Assembly: GCF_004403395.1 (NCBI RefSeq) | Contig: NZ_SOGN01000007.1 | Location: 249 to 39,801 of the forward strand | Direction of reading: 5' to 3' | Length of the DNA: 39,553 nt | Origin: Cryobacterium cheniae | GTDB lineage: Bacteria > Actinomycetota > Actinomycetes > Actinomycetales > Microbacteriaceae | In this document: positions 1 to 8,097 of the stretch, in pieces | Position numbering within the stretch: position 1 is the first letter of the stretch | How the letters are laid out: each line of letters begins with the position of its first letter | Notes under the pieces: generated by a model | What the model was told of the DNA's origin: nothing | Databases searched by the model: none | What the model saw: the letters and a program-made list of their open reading frames with translations, nothing else | Position numbers and translations under genes: made by a program

Positions 1-1
1 C

Positions 2-400
2 AGCGGGTCGAAATCGACCGCGGGCACGCTGGCCCGGTTCCAGAGCCGATGCTTCTACCCGGACGGTCGGGTGCTGGGGGACTTCTCCAGTCTCGAGGAG
101 ACGTGGGGGTCGACCAACTACCTACGGATCGATCACTGCGTGACACGGTACGGTGGGCCGCCGCCCTTCACTTTGACCGAAAACGAGGCGGCCATCGCGG
201 AGATCGCGTCCAGCCAGCTGACCGATCCGGGGGAGCCGGAACAGATTTTCCTGAACGTCTTCGCGGCGTGCACGCGGATCGGGTCGGAGGACGGCCCGTA
301 CGGTTTCTCGTCCATCCCCGTTCCCGTGCTGGAAGCAGCGCTTTCCCTGTGCCCCGAGGCGCCGCAGGCGAACATCATTCGGGACCGGATCGGCGGCTGA
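2..400 (+). CDS. Small exported protein of unknown function, paralogue 1 (5' end outside window)
   Basis: An open frame runs in from the window edge and ends at TGA 398-400. The visible 132 residues match the protein at 3361-3879 almost throughout: RFQSRC, SLEETWxSTNYLRIDHCVTRY, PFTLTE, AACTRIGSEDGPYGFSSIP and LCPEAPQA. Four cysteines (in RCF, DHC, ACT and LCP) are shared with that paralogue and could form disulfides. The missing N-terminus probably carries an export signal, as in both paralogues. I do not recognise the family and assign no function. An internal ATG at 71 is not the real start, because homology to the paralogue extends upstream of it. Confidence 0.8.
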   Translation, partial: SGSKSTAGTLARFQSRCFYPDGRVLGDFSSLEETWGSTNYLRIDHCVTRYGGPPPFTLTENEAAIAEIASSQLTDPGEPEQIFLNVFAACTRIGSEDGPYGFSSIPVPVLEAALSLCPEAPQANIIRDRIGG

Positions 401-470
401 CGGGCCCGCCGGCCGGTCGCAGCCGGCCCGGAATCCTGGACCCAGTTGTGGGGGGGGTGACGGGGGGTAG

Positions 471-502
471 CCCGCTCCACGATCCGGAGTACCGTTCCTC
501 GC
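471..502 (+). promoter_or_regulatory. Leaderless promoter of the VCBS-repeat gene, conserved with the one at 3911-3943
   Basis: TACCGT at 490-495 lies 7 bp before the ATG at 503, so transcription should begin at or next to the start codon. No Shine-Dalgarno sequence is visible. The segment resembles the DNA just before the gene at 3944 (CACGATCSGGAGTACSGT followed by 7 bp and ATG), so the two intergenic regions are homologous. An upstream G-rich stretch (runs of 8 and 6 G, about 450-468) has no obvious counterpart there. No convincing -35 box is seen. Confidence 0.5.
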
Positions 503-3352
503 ATGACGGTTCACCCGAGACATCGCCATACGCCTGCCAACCCGATCCGTCGGATGGGGGCGCTCGCCTTGGCCTGCCTGTTATCCGTGGGCGTCTTCCT
601 GCATTTCGAACCCGTGGCCGCCACTGCCGACCAGACCCGGGCCGTGCTGGCTACGGGTCTCTCGCAGTCCACGGGCGCGCTGGTCGACCCCGCCGGCCGG
701 GTGTGGGTGTCCGATCGGATCGCCGGCTTCTGCCGGGTGAGCCAGCCCGCACCGCCCGCCGTGGGGGCCATCGAGACCGCGACCTGCCTGGGCGGCACGC
801 TCAGCGGCGCCGGGGCGGGGCCGACCAGGGCCGGCGCTCCCGCGTTTTTCGACCCGACGGCGGGGGCCGTGGGCAGCGGCGATGAGCTCGCCCTGATCCC
901 TGACTTCTCGACCGGAAGCGCGGAGGTGACCCGGGCGCGGTGGAATGCCGAGTCCCGGACCTTCCGGTTCCAGAACGAGCTGACCCTCCTCGACGGTGAC
1001 ATCCGCCCCCGGGCGGTCAGCATCGGCGACGACGGGCACGCGTATGTCATCTTCCAGCGCGCTCGCGCGGTGGTGCGGATCGTCGACCCGGCGGAAAGCC
1101 AGCCCGGTGTCGAGACCGTGGCCTACGTCACCGCTCCCGCCCCGGTCGCCATCGCGGCAGCCGGAGTGACGTCGGGAGGGAGGGTGACGGTGTACGTGGC
1201 CGAAACCACCGGGCTCAGGTCCTTCAGCGCTCCGCCGGCAGGAAACCTGTCGAGCGTCGCACCCGCGACGTCCTATGCCGTGGGAGTGCCGTCCGCCCTC
1301 CTCTATGACACGGCGGCGAAGGTGCTGTACGTGGGGAAGGCCCAGGCCACGAGCGCCGGCCAGGATGTCATCACCCGCGTTGCGACGAACACCGGCCAGA
1401 TCGAGTCGGGCTGGGCGACCGGATACAGCCGGATCGGCGGCCTGGGGCTGCGCGAGGGCAAGCTGATGGTCGCCGATGACGTCGGGCTCCTGGGCGCGAC
1501 CAGTCCGACGGGCACCGGCTCCCTCTACATACTGGGACAGTCCACCGCGCAGATCGTGTCGGGGCCCACCGCCGCGGACGGAAGCCTGGCCGTGGACCCG
1601 GCGATCACCAACGATTCGACGCCCACCTTCACGGTGTCCGCGGCCCCGGGCAGCTCACTCGAGTGCGCGCTCTACCGGAACGGCCAGACCCCGGTGTGGG
1701 CGGACTGCAGCGGCCGCACCTTCACACCGGGGGTCGCGCAGGCCGACGGCACGTACACCTTCGCGGTGCGCGTGGCGGGAACGGGTGTGCCCGTCACCCG
1801 CGCGTTCACCATCGACACCGTCTCGCCCGCTGCTCCCACCATCGGTGCCCCTGCCGAGGGTCAGTTGGTGGGACGCCAGGTGCCCCTCGATGTTCTGGCG
1901 GAGAGTGGAACATCCCTCTTCTGCGCGATCGACTCCGCGGAGGCCTCCGCCTACGCGGTCTGCGCCTCCGGCGATGTCCTGACCTTCGTGACCGACGGGA
2001 ACCACGTCCTGCGGATCAAGGCCGTGGACCACGCCGGCAACGTCAGTCCCATCAGCCAGGTCGGGTTCCGCGTGGACACCGCCGGGCCGTCGCTCGCGAT
2101 CACCGTTCCGGCCGCTAACGGCGAGACACTGTCCGCGTCGCCCACCTTCGAGTTCTCCTCGACCTCCACCGACGTGGCGGGTTTCCGGTGTCGCCTCGAC
2201 ACGCAGGACCTCAGTCCATGCACCTCCCCCCAGAGCTACACCGGGCTGGCCGGAGGGCCGCATGTCTTCGAGGTCGAGGTTGCCGACCAGAGCGGTAACC
2301 GGACCGTCGGCACGCGGACCTTCTCCGTCGCCGTCGCCGACACCACGGCGCCCGTGGTGACGGCGTCGCCCGCCGGCGGTCAGTACCCCGCCGGACAGCA
2401 GATCACCCTGACCTCAAACGAGCCGGCAGGCATCTACTACACCAGGGACGGTACCGCACCATCGACGTCCAGCACCCGCTACACGGGCCCGATCACCCTG
2501 ACAGCCGACTTCACGTTGCGCTTCATCGGGATCGACTCCGCCGGAAACAGCTCCGCCCCGGTCGCTCAGACCTACACCCTGGCCGTGGTTACTGTGCTCC
2601 CCAAGCACGATTTCACCGGCGACGATCGGGCGGATGTCCTGGCGCGGGATGCGGGCGGCCTGCTGTGGCTGTACCCGGGCAATGGTTCGGGCGGTTGGTT
2701 GGCGCGGTGGCAGGTGGGGTCCGGATGGAATTCAATGTCGGCCATTCTGAGTCCGGGTGATTTCAACGGTGACCGGTATTCGGATGTCCTGGCCCGGGAC
2801 GGGAATGGCGTGCTCTGGTTATACCCGGGCGATGGTTCGGGCGGCTGGCTGGCGCGGTCGGAGGTGGCGTCGGGGTTCAATCCGATGACGGCCATCCTGA
2901 GCCCGTACGATTTCAACGGTGACGGCCACGCGGATGTTCTTGCCCGGGACTCGGGCGGCCTGCTGTGGCTCTACCCGGGCACCGGCACGGGCGCAGTGCT
3001 GGCCCGGTCGGCGGCGGGGTCGGGCTGGAACGTGATGACGACGATCCTGAGTCCGGGTGACTTCAACGGTGACGGCCGTTCGGATGTGCTGGCCCGGGAC
3101 ACGGGCGGCGTGCTGTGGCTGTATCCGGGGAACGGCACCGGCGGCTGGCGGGCGCGATCGCAGGCGGGATCGGGCTGGAATGTGATGACGGCGATCCTGA
3201 GCCCGGGTGACTTCAACGGTGACGGCCGTTCGGATGTGCTCGCGCGGGCCTCGGACGGTGTCCTGTGGCTGTATCCCGGCAACGGCACAGGTGGGTGGTT
3301 GGCGCGAAAGCAGGTGGGGTCAGGGTGGAACGGCATGACCGCGATCCTCTAG
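503..3352 (+). CDS. Secreted multidomain protein with C-terminal VCBS/FG-GAP-like repeats
   Basis: 949 residues. A Sec-type signal peptide is visible (basic residues up to about 17, hydrophobic 18-33, likely cleavage after AATA near 42). Residues about 45-350 look like a beta-propeller/NHL-type region. Residues about 350-610 contain Ig-like modules with DTxxPxxP linkers. Residues about 615-690 resemble the chitobiase C-terminal Ig-like domain (AGIYYTRDGTAPSTSSTRYTG). From residue 703 there are five 50-residue repeats, each with DFNGDGRSDVLAR and LWLYPGNGTGGW. DxNGDGxxD is a calcium-binding-loop type motif. The protein stops exactly at the end of the fifth repeat, with no LPXTG, SLH or transmembrane anchor, so it is probably released or loosely wall-bound. 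It lies between paralogues 1 and 2 of a small exported family. A role in adhesion or carbohydrate binding is inference only. The start at 503 is supported by the leaderless promoter; M18 is an alternative. Confidence 0.9.
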   Translation: MTVHPRHRHTPANPIRRMGALALACLLSVGVFLHFEPVAATADQTRAVLATGLSQSTGALVDPAGRVWVSDRIAGFCRVSQPAPPAVGAIETATCLGGTLSGAGAGPTRAGAPAFFDPTAGAVGSGDELALIPDFSTGSAEVTRARWNAESRTFRFQNELTLLDGDIRPRAVSIGDDGHAYVIFQRARAVVRIVDPAESQPGVETVAYVTAPAPVAIAAAGVTSGGRVTVYVAETTGLRSFSAPPAGNLSSVAPATSYAVGVPSALLYDTAAKVLYVGKAQATSAGQDVITRVATNTGQIESGWATGYSRIGGLGLREGKLMVADDVGLLGATSPTGTGSLYILGQSTAQIVSGPTAADGSLAVDPAITNDSTPTFTVSAAPGSSLECALYRNGQTPVWADCSGRTFTPGVAQADGTYTFAVRVAGTGVPVTRAFTIDTVSPAAPTIGAPAEGQLVGRQVPLDVLAESGTSLFCAIDSAEASAYAVCASGDVLTFVTDGNHVLRIKAVDHAGNVSPISQVGFRVDTAGPSLAITVPAANGETLSASPTFEFSSTSTDVAGFRCRLDTQDLSPCTSPQSYTGLAGGPHVFEVEVADQSGNRTVGTRTFSVAVADTTAPVVTASPAGGQYPAGQQITLTSNEPAGIYYTRDGTAPSTSSTRYTGPITLTADFTLRFIGIDSAGNSSAPVAQTYTLAVVTVLPKHDFTGDDRADVLARDAGGLLWLYPGNGSGGWLARWQVGSGWNSMSAILSPGDFNGDRYSDVLARDGNGVLWLYPGDGSGGWLARSEVASGFNPMTAILSPYDFNGDGHADVLARDSGGLLWLYPGTGTGAVLARSAAGSGWNVMTTILSPGDFNGDGRSDVLARDTGGVLWLYPGNGTGGWRARSQAGSGWNVMTAILSPGDFNGDGRSDVLARASDGVLWLYPGNGTGGWLARKQVGSGWNGMTAIL
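2609..3352 (+). repeat. Five tandem 150-bp coding repeats
   Basis: Units begin with GAT/GAC-TTC at 2609, 2759, 2909, 3059 and 3209, with an exact 150-bp period. Units 4 and 5 are nearly identical at DNA level. The array encodes the VCBS/FG-GAP-like repeats of the preceding protein and is a candidate for copy-number change by recombination. Confidence 0.95.
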
Positions 3353-3360
3353 GGCGGGGA

Positions 3361-3879
3361 ATGTTGTCACCGGCACGCCGGTGCGCGCTGGCGGTACTCG
3401 TCGTCGCGACGGTCGTGTTCCTGGGCGGGTGCTCGGAAACGGGAAACGGCCCCCCGCGCACTGCCGGTCCGACCGAGCAGGCGTCCGAATCGCCTCGGTC
3501 CATCTCGCCCACGAGGTTCCAAAGCCGGTGCTACTTCGAGGACGGGCAGGTTGTCGGGGACTATTCCAGCCTCGAGGAAACGTGGGCGTCGACCAACTAT
3601 CTGCGGATAGACCACTGCGTGACCCGGTACGTCGGGCCGCAGCCCTTCACCCTGACCGAGGAGGAGAAGGCGGTTACGACGATCGCCTCGAGCCAGTCGG
3701 CCGATGCGGGTGAGTTCGAGCAGCTCTTCCTCGATGTCTATGCGGCCTGCACCCGGATCGGTTCCGAGGACGGCCCGTATGGTTTCTCGTCGATCCCGGT
3801 CCCCGTTCTGGAGGCGACACTGGCACTGTGCCCCGAGGCGCCGCAGGCGGACATCATCCAGGAACGAGTCAACGGCTGA
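3361..3879 (+). CDS. Small lipoprotein of unknown function, paralogue 2
   Basis: 172 residues from ATG 3361, eight bases after the stop of the VCBS-repeat gene and preceded by a G-rich AGGGCGGGGA, so it is probably co-transcribed and translationally coupled. The N-terminus has two arginines, a hydrophobic core and the lipobox LGGC with Cys24, predicting lipoprotein processing. A Pro/Thr/Ser-rich linker (about 26-50) precedes the conserved domain (SRC, SLEETWASTNYLRIDHC, PFTLTEEE, ACTRIGSEDGPYGFSSIP, LCPEAPQA) with four cysteines. It is very close to the partial protein at 2-400 and more distant from the one at 3944-4489. A longer in-frame start at 3265 would overlap the preceding repeats and is rejected. 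No function is assigned. Confidence 0.85.
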   Translation: MLSPARRCALAVLVVATVVFLGGCSETGNGPPRTAGPTEQASESPRSISPTRFQSRCYFEDGQVVGDYSSLEETWASTNYLRIDHCVTRYVGPQPFTLTEEEKAVTTIASSQSADAGEFEQLFLDVYAACTRIGSEDGPYGFSSIPVPVLEATLALCPEAPQADIIQERVNG

Positions 3880-3910
3880 GCGTCCCCATACGGGGGTCAT
3901 CACGGGACTT

Positions 3911-3943
3911 TCGCGCTTCACGATCGGGAGTACGGTGCGTCGC
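3911..3943 (+). promoter_or_regulatory. Leaderless promoter of paralogue 3
   Basis: TACGGT at 3931-3936 is followed by 7 bp and the ATG at 3944, with no ribosome-binding site. The block CACGATCGGGAGTACGGT resembles the DNA before the gene at 503, which suggests that the duplication of the family carried this promoter with it. A weak -35 (TTTCGC, 3909-3914) lies 16 bp upstream. Confidence 0.5.
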
Positions 3944-4489
3944 ATGAAACAAGATTTCGAGGGCCCACGGCTCGACCGGCGCACCGTTCTACGCCTGGGA
4001 GCCGCCCTCGGGGTGTTCGCTGCCGCCGCACTGGCGGGCACGACCCCGGTGCGGGCATCCGCGACGGGGCTGCGGGCCGTCCTCGACGACACCACCGAGA
4101 TCCCGTTGGAGTCGGGACCTCTGTACTCGTTCCGGTGCTCATTCCTGCGGGGGCCCGTGGTCGAGTTCTCGAGACTGGCCGAAGTCTGGGCCAGCACGCA
4201 ATACATGCGAATCTTGTCCTGCGAGGTGAACTACATCGGGCCGGGGGAGCACTCACTGACGCTGGAGGAATCCGCGATCGTCCAGGTGGCGGAGGATGCG
4301 GGATTGGTCGTCGACGATCGCGCCGCCGCGTACTTGACCATCCTGGCCACCTGCACCCGGATTCCCCTCGACAGGCTGGAGGTCCGGCTCGCCGAACTGG
4401 GTGCGCCCGTGGTCACTGCCGCCCTCGCCCTGGCGCCGGAGGCGCCGCAGGCAAAACAGCTGGCCGAGTGGCTTGCACGGGCGACGTGA
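3944..4489 (+). CDS. Tat-exported protein of unknown function, paralogue 3
   Basis: 181 residues. The N-terminus has a twin-arginine motif (DRRTVLRLG, followed by an Ala-rich hydrophobic stretch and a likely site after VRASA), unlike paralogue 2, which is a lipoprotein. The downstream domain is a diverged version of the same family: FRCSF, FSRLAEVWASTQYMRILSCEVNYIG, SLTLEES, ATCTRI, ALALAPEAPQAK. Three of the four family cysteines are kept and the fourth is Ala in LALAPEA. The start at 3944 is fixed by the leaderless promoter and the Tat motif; a longer in-frame start at 3704 overlaps paralogue 2. The gene ends 12 bp before the end of the convergent glycosyltransferase. Function unknown. Confidence 0.85.
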   Translation: MKQDFEGPRLDRRTVLRLGAALGVFAAAALAGTTPVRASATGLRAVLDDTTEIPLESGPLYSFRCSFLRGPVVEFSRLAEVWASTQYMRILSCEVNYIGPGEHSLTLEESAIVQVAEDAGLVVDDRAAAYLTILATCTRIPLDRLEVRLAELGAPVVTAALALAPEAPQAKQLAEWLARAT

Positions 4490-4501
4490 CCGGGGCGGCC
4501 G

Positions 4502-5461
4502 CTACTTCTGAAACGGACTGAACGTCGGCTCCGACGGACTGGCCTGAATATCCAGCTGTAGTGCACTGACCAGGAGTTGGGTGCCGATCATCAGCGGCAG
4601 AGCGGCCAGCATCACCGTCGCCGCCGTTGCGATCACCGAGCTGGCGACCTGGAAGCAGACCCAGATCGCAATGACGGCTCCAATGCTGAAGAGCCCGAGA
4701 CCGAGCACCAGCAGCAGTGCGATGGGGGAGAACGACCACAGCACGTAGCGGTACCAGATTCGCCGCCAAAAGCCCCGGACGAGCAGATTCAGCAGTTCCG
4801 GGACGACCTTGCTGAGCCGGATCGAGGAGACTTCGTCGGCGTAGACCGCGGGGATGGGCACGTCGACGGCCCCCACCTGGAGGATATTGAGGTGGATGAG
4901 CAGGTCGTTCTCAAAACTGTACCGACGTGACACCCGGTCGAGCGGGACACGCTTCAAAACCTCGGTGCGAACGGCGGTGTACCCGTTCTGCGGATCGAAC
5001 AGATTCCAATACCCGGAGGCGAGCTTGGTCATGAACGACAGCACGATGTTGCCGAACACCCGATAGTTCGGCATCCCCTCGAAGGACTCGGGCGCGAAGA
5101 ACCGATTCGCCTTGGCGAACCCGTAACCGTCACGGGTGACGCGGTCCAGGAGAGCCGGAAGGTGATTCGGGTCCATCTGGGCGTCGCCGGCCATGATGAC
5201 GTTGACATCGGACCCGAGAGCCATCGCCGCCTTGTGCCCGGTGACGATGGCGCCGCCGACCCCCTGGTTGACCTCGTGCCGGATCAGCGTCACCCGGTCA
5301 TCGGCCAGTCGCGCGACGACACCGCTGGTGTCATCGGGACTGCAATCATCGACGATCACAATGTGATCCACGTAGTCGGGCATGGTTTCGATGACCGTCG
5401 CGATCATCCGTTCCTCTTTGTACGCGGGCACGACGGCCGCGATACAGGCTCCTTGATACAC
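4502..5461 (-). CDS. GT2 glycosyltransferase, polyprenyl-phosphate sugar synthase type
   Basis: 319 residues from GTG 5461, two bases after the stop of the GtrA gene; the longer frame start at 5527 would overlap that gene. It has a GT-A fold N-terminus: AAVVPAYKEERMIATVIETMP, IVIVDDCSPDDT, and MAGDAQMDP as the metal-binding DxQMDP motif typical of dolichol/polyprenyl-phosphate glycosyltransferases. Two hydrophobic helices near 245-305 should anchor it in the membrane. Together with GtrA this suggests transfer of a nucleotide sugar to undecaprenyl phosphate at the cytoplasmic face. It is the last gene of the four-gene operon 7984-4502. The sugar is inferred to be the 3-amino sugar made by the two upstream enzymes; this is not shown by the sequence. 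Confidence 0.88.
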   Translation of the reverse strand: MYQGACIAAVVPAYKEERMIATVIETMPDYVDHIVIVDDCSPDDTSGVVARLADDRVTLIRHEVNQGVGGAIVTGHKAAMALGSDVNVIMAGDAQMDPNHLPALLDRVTRDGYGFAKANRFFAPESFEGMPNYRVFGNIVLSFMTKLASGYWNLFDPQNGYTAVRTEVLKRVPLDRVSRRYSFENDLLIHLNILQVGAVDVPIPAVYADEVSSIRLSKVVPELLNLLVRGFWRRIWYRYVLWSFSPIALLLVLGLGLFSIGAVIAIWVCFQVASSVIATAATVMLAALPLMIGTQLLVSALQLDIQASPSEPTFSPFQK

Positions 5462-5463
5462 GT

Positions 5464-5916
5464 CTAGTCCTTCTTGCTGGGGCGGGTGTCGGCGAACACC
5501 CAATAACGATAGGCGAAGTAGTTCCACACCGTTGACAGGGCCGTCGCGACGATCTTGCCGCCCAGCCAGCCGAGTGGTGTGGGGTTGATCAACGTCACGA
5601 TGATGACGACGGCAATGGTGTTGAAACCGACCAGCGCCGCGTACTTGATCAGCGCGACGCCATGTGCGGCGCTGGATTCAAACGAGAAATACCGCTGGAT
5701 GGAGTACGTGAAGAAGAAGCTGAGCAGGAAGGCGATGCCCGTCGCGAGCCAGAGCGGCCAGTCCAGGACCTGCCGGAGCAGGGCCAGAATGCCGACATCC
5801 ACCAGGAAGGCCAAGCCTCCGGCGACCAGGTATCGCACGGCGGAATGGCTCACGACTCGGCTGAATGCCGATCGTTTCGCTACGCCGTCGTCGATCGGGT
5901 CTCCGGAGGCCAGCAC
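5464..5916 (-). CDS. GtrA family membrane protein (putative lipid-linked sugar flippase)
   Basis: 150 residues with four predicted transmembrane helices: YLVAGGLAFLVDVGILALL, LWLATGIAFLLSFFFTYSI, LIKYAALVGFNTIAVVIIV and a C-terminal segment ending in VWNYFAYRYWVF, the typical GtrA/DPMS ending. GtrA proteins are thought to flip polyprenyl-phosphate sugars across the membrane. The GTG at 5916 begins one base after the stop of the dehydrogenase gene, and the stop is two bases before the glycosyltransferase start, so translation is probably coupled. The start is not certain: an in-frame GTG nearer the first helix (before SHSAVRY) is an alternative. Confidence 0.85.
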   Translation of the reverse strand: MLASGDPIDDGVAKRSAFSRVVSHSAVRYLVAGGLAFLVDVGILALLRQVLDWPLWLATGIAFLLSFFFTYSIQRYFSFESSAAHGVALIKYAALVGFNTIAVVIIVTLINPTPLGWLGGKIVATALSTVWNYFAYRYWVFADTRPSKKD

Positions 5917-5917
5917 C

Positions 5918-6880
5918 TCAGAGTGACAGTTTCCGTGAAATGACCTGGTCGATAACGGCGTGGGACGGCGCAATCGTTGCGCGTTCGGCGGCCGCGTCGA
6001 CGATGCCGTCGACGGTGTCGAGGAAACGGGTGAACTGCGTGGTGAGCGGTTCCTGGGACGTCACCAACTCCGGGATCTCGATGACCGTCTGCTGACGGTA
6101 TCCGCGACCGTCGTCCACCGAGTTCTCGGACACGTGCCGGTAAATCGTCACGTCGCGCCGAAGCAGGTCGATTTCGATGAGTCGATCAAGTTCGTAGACG
6201 GCCAGTTGCCGGATCTTGCGCTGACCCACACGGCTTGCGGACACGCGGGCAATGGCGCCGTTCGCGAAGCCGAGAGTCGTCTCCGCGACGTCTTCGGCCA
6301 GCGGAGCGGAATCCCGGTGGAAGAAACCCAGCGTGGCATCGACGCTGGTGGGCGCCGAGCCGATGATGTTGATCGCGAGGTCCACATCGTGCACGAGCAG
6401 GTCCCAGGCCACGCCGGTGCGGATGCGCGGCGCGTACGGCGAATGGCGGGTGGCAATGACGTGCACCGGGTTTTCGAGGAGGGACCGAGCCGTCAGAACT
6501 GCCGGGTTGTAGCGCTCCAGCAGACCGCACATGAGTGGAAGATCCCGCTCCTCGGCCCGGTCGAGGATCTCCCGGGTGCGGAGGAGGCTGTCGGCGACCG
6601 GCTTTTCGATCAGGAGCGGCCGGTCCTGGGCCAGCACCTCCATGGCGAGTTCATAGTGAGCCTCGGTGGCAGCGGCAACAACGACGGCATCCAGATCGGT
6701 CAGGTCCGGGAGCTCCGGAGCCCAGACGGCTCCATACCGCTCGGCGACCTTGCGACCGATCTCTTCGCGCGGGTCCACCAGCACGGCGAGGTCGGCGCGA
6801 TCGGACTGGGAGATCACTCTGGCGTGGTGGCTGCCCATGTTGCCGGCGCCGACCAGGACGACACGCTTGCGAGCGGACAT
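5918..6880 (-). CDS. Gfo/Idh/MocA family oxidoreductase, probable nucleotide-sugar 3-dehydrogenase
   Basis: 320 residues. The N-terminal Rossmann motif is VVLVGAGNMGSHHARV. The NAD-domain signature is LLIEKPVADS (the EKP motif) near residue 92, and the C-terminal domain carries LLVHDVDLAINIIG with the HxxD catalytic-type motif. Neighbouring genes for a DegT aminotransferase (upstream) and an LpxA-like acyltransferase (divergent) match the pattern of WbpB/WbpE/WbpD and GnnA/GnnB/LpxA pathways, in which a UDP-GlcNAc-type sugar is oxidised at C3, aminated and acylated. I infer the C3 oxidation step. Substrate (UDP-GlcNAc, UDP-GlcNAcA or a dTDP sugar) cannot be read from sequence. It starts three bases after the aminotransferase stop. 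Confidence 0.88.
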   Translation of the reverse strand: MSARKRVVLVGAGNMGSHHARVISQSDRADLAVLVDPREEIGRKVAERYGAVWAPELPDLTDLDAVVVAAATEAHYELAMEVLAQDRPLLIEKPVADSLLRTREILDRAEERDLPLMCGLLERYNPAVLTARSLLENPVHVIATRHSPYAPRIRTGVAWDLLVHDVDLAINIIGSAPTSVDATLGFFHRDSAPLAEDVAETTLGFANGAIARVSASRVGQRKIRQLAVYELDRLIEIDLLRRDVTIYRHVSENSVDDGRGYRQQTVIEIPELVTSQEPLTTQFTRFLDTVDGIVDAAAERATIAPSHAVIDQVISRKLSL

Positions 6881-6883
6881 GGC

Positions 6884-7984
6884 TCAGGCCCCCGCAACGG
6901 CGCGGACGGCCGTGATGATTTCGCTGAGGTCAGCATCCGTCAGGCTCGTGTTCACGGGAAGCGAGACGACTTCGGACACGATCTGCGCGGCAACGGGCAC
7001 GTCGGAGGTGATCACTCGCGGGTGCGTGCGGTAGGCCTCGTAGTCGAACACGAGCTTGGGATAGTAGATGCCGCTGCCGACGCCGCGTGCGGCGAGCGCT
7101 TCGACGAACTCGTCCCGATTCATCCGGGCTTCCGGCGTGACCCGGATGGTGAACTGGTGCCACACATGGCCACGGCCCTCGAGCTGGCGGGGCACGACGA
7201 TGCCGGGCACGTCCGCGAGGCCTTCGATCAGCCTGTCCGCATTCCGGCGGCGAGTGCTGACGGTCTGCTCGTAGCGTTCCAGCTGCGGAACGCCGAGGGC
7301 GGCCTGGAGGTCGGTCAGGCGGTAGTTGTGTCCGGCCATCTCGTAGACGTAACGCGATCGCATGCCCTGGTTGCGCAAGACCCGGAGCCGGTCGGCGAGC
7401 TCGTCGTCATCGGTCGTGATGAGGCCGCCTTCGCCGGTCGTGATGTTCTTCGTGGCGTAGAGGGAGAAGGTGCCCAGGCCGTAGCTTCCCGCATAGCGGC
7501 CCTTGTAATCGGCGCCGTGGGACTGGGCCGCGTCTTCAAGGATTCGCAGGCCACGATCGGTGGCGAGCGCCTGGATCGGATCCATGTCAGCCATCTGGCC
7601 GTAGAGATGGACGGGCAGGATGACCTTGGTCTTGTCGGTGATCCGCTCGGCGAGCGAGGCCGGGTCGATGTTGAAGTCGTCGGCACGGATGTCGGCGAAA
7701 GTCGCCGTGGCCCCGGCTTCCAGAATCGCGTTGAGGGTGGCTGCGAACGTAAAAGGTGTCGTGATGACTTCATCGCCGGGCTTGAGGTCCAGAACCTGAA
7801 GTGAGGCGACCAGTGCCGTCGTACCGTTGTTCACCGCGATGGCATGGCGGATCCCGAAAAGTTCGGCGAAGCGATTCTCGAGCCTCGCAACCATTGGTCC
7901 CTGAGCCACGGCGCCCGATCGAAGGACCTCCATAACGAGCTCTTGTTCTTCTTCGCCAAACTGGACGGTGGTAATGGGGATCAT
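6884..7984 (-). CDS. DegT/DnrJ/EryC1/StrS-type sugar aminotransferase
   Basis: 366 residues from ATG 7984, preceded by GAGG seven bases upstream; longer in-frame starts run into the divergent gene. It is a PLP enzyme with AVNNGTTALVASLQVLDLKPGDEV, TPFTFAATLNAI, ILEDAAQSHGADY and the Schiff-base lysine in SLYATKNITTGEGG. The family transfers an amino group from glutamate to a keto nucleotide sugar. As first gene of a four-gene operon with a sugar dehydrogenase, GtrA and a polyprenyl glycosyltransferase, it most likely makes a 3-amino sugar. WbpE, GnnB and FdtB are the relevant family comparisons, and which one applies needs phylogeny. Confidence 0.9.
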   Translation of the reverse strand: MIPITTVQFGEEEQELVMEVLRSGAVAQGPMVARLENRFAELFGIRHAIAVNNGTTALVASLQVLDLKPGDEVITTPFTFAATLNAILEAGATATFADIRADDFNIDPASLAERITDKTKVILPVHLYGQMADMDPIQALATDRGLRILEDAAQSHGADYKGRYAGSYGLGTFSLYATKNITTGEGGLITTDDDELADRLRVLRNQGMRSRYVYEMAGHNYRLTDLQAALGVPQLERYEQTVSTRRRNADRLIEGLADVPGIVVPRQLEGRGHVWHQFTIRVTPEARMNRDEFVEALAARGVGSGIYYPKLVFDYEAYRTHPRVITSDVPVAAQIVSEVVSLPVNTSLTDADLSEIITAVRAVAGA

Positions 7985-8097
7985 TGTGCCTCGTAAGTTA
8001 GATTTTGTGAATCGAATCTCGACGTCGCGTTCTGTCCACAGTACCGGACCGTTCGCGGCCCGCCCCCACCCGCACCGACTGGCAGAGTAAGGCAACT
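7985..8097. promoter_or_regulatory. Divergent promoter region between aminotransferase and acyltransferase genes
   Basis: This 113-bp spacer must hold promoters for the leftward four-gene operon and the rightward acyltransferase-glycosyltransferase pair. Leftward, TAACTT lies just before the GAGG ribosome-binding site. Rightward, an AGAGTAAGGCAACT stretch precedes the ATG at 8098, and its AAGG can serve as ribosome-binding site. Neither -35 is clear. The arrangement suggests common control of the two halves of the pathway. Confidence 0.4.

Noticed and set aside
5960..7804. A 614-codon plus-strand frame opposite the dehydrogenase and aminotransferase genes
   Set aside because: Antisense shadow without motifs; both minus-strand proteins have clear family signatures.
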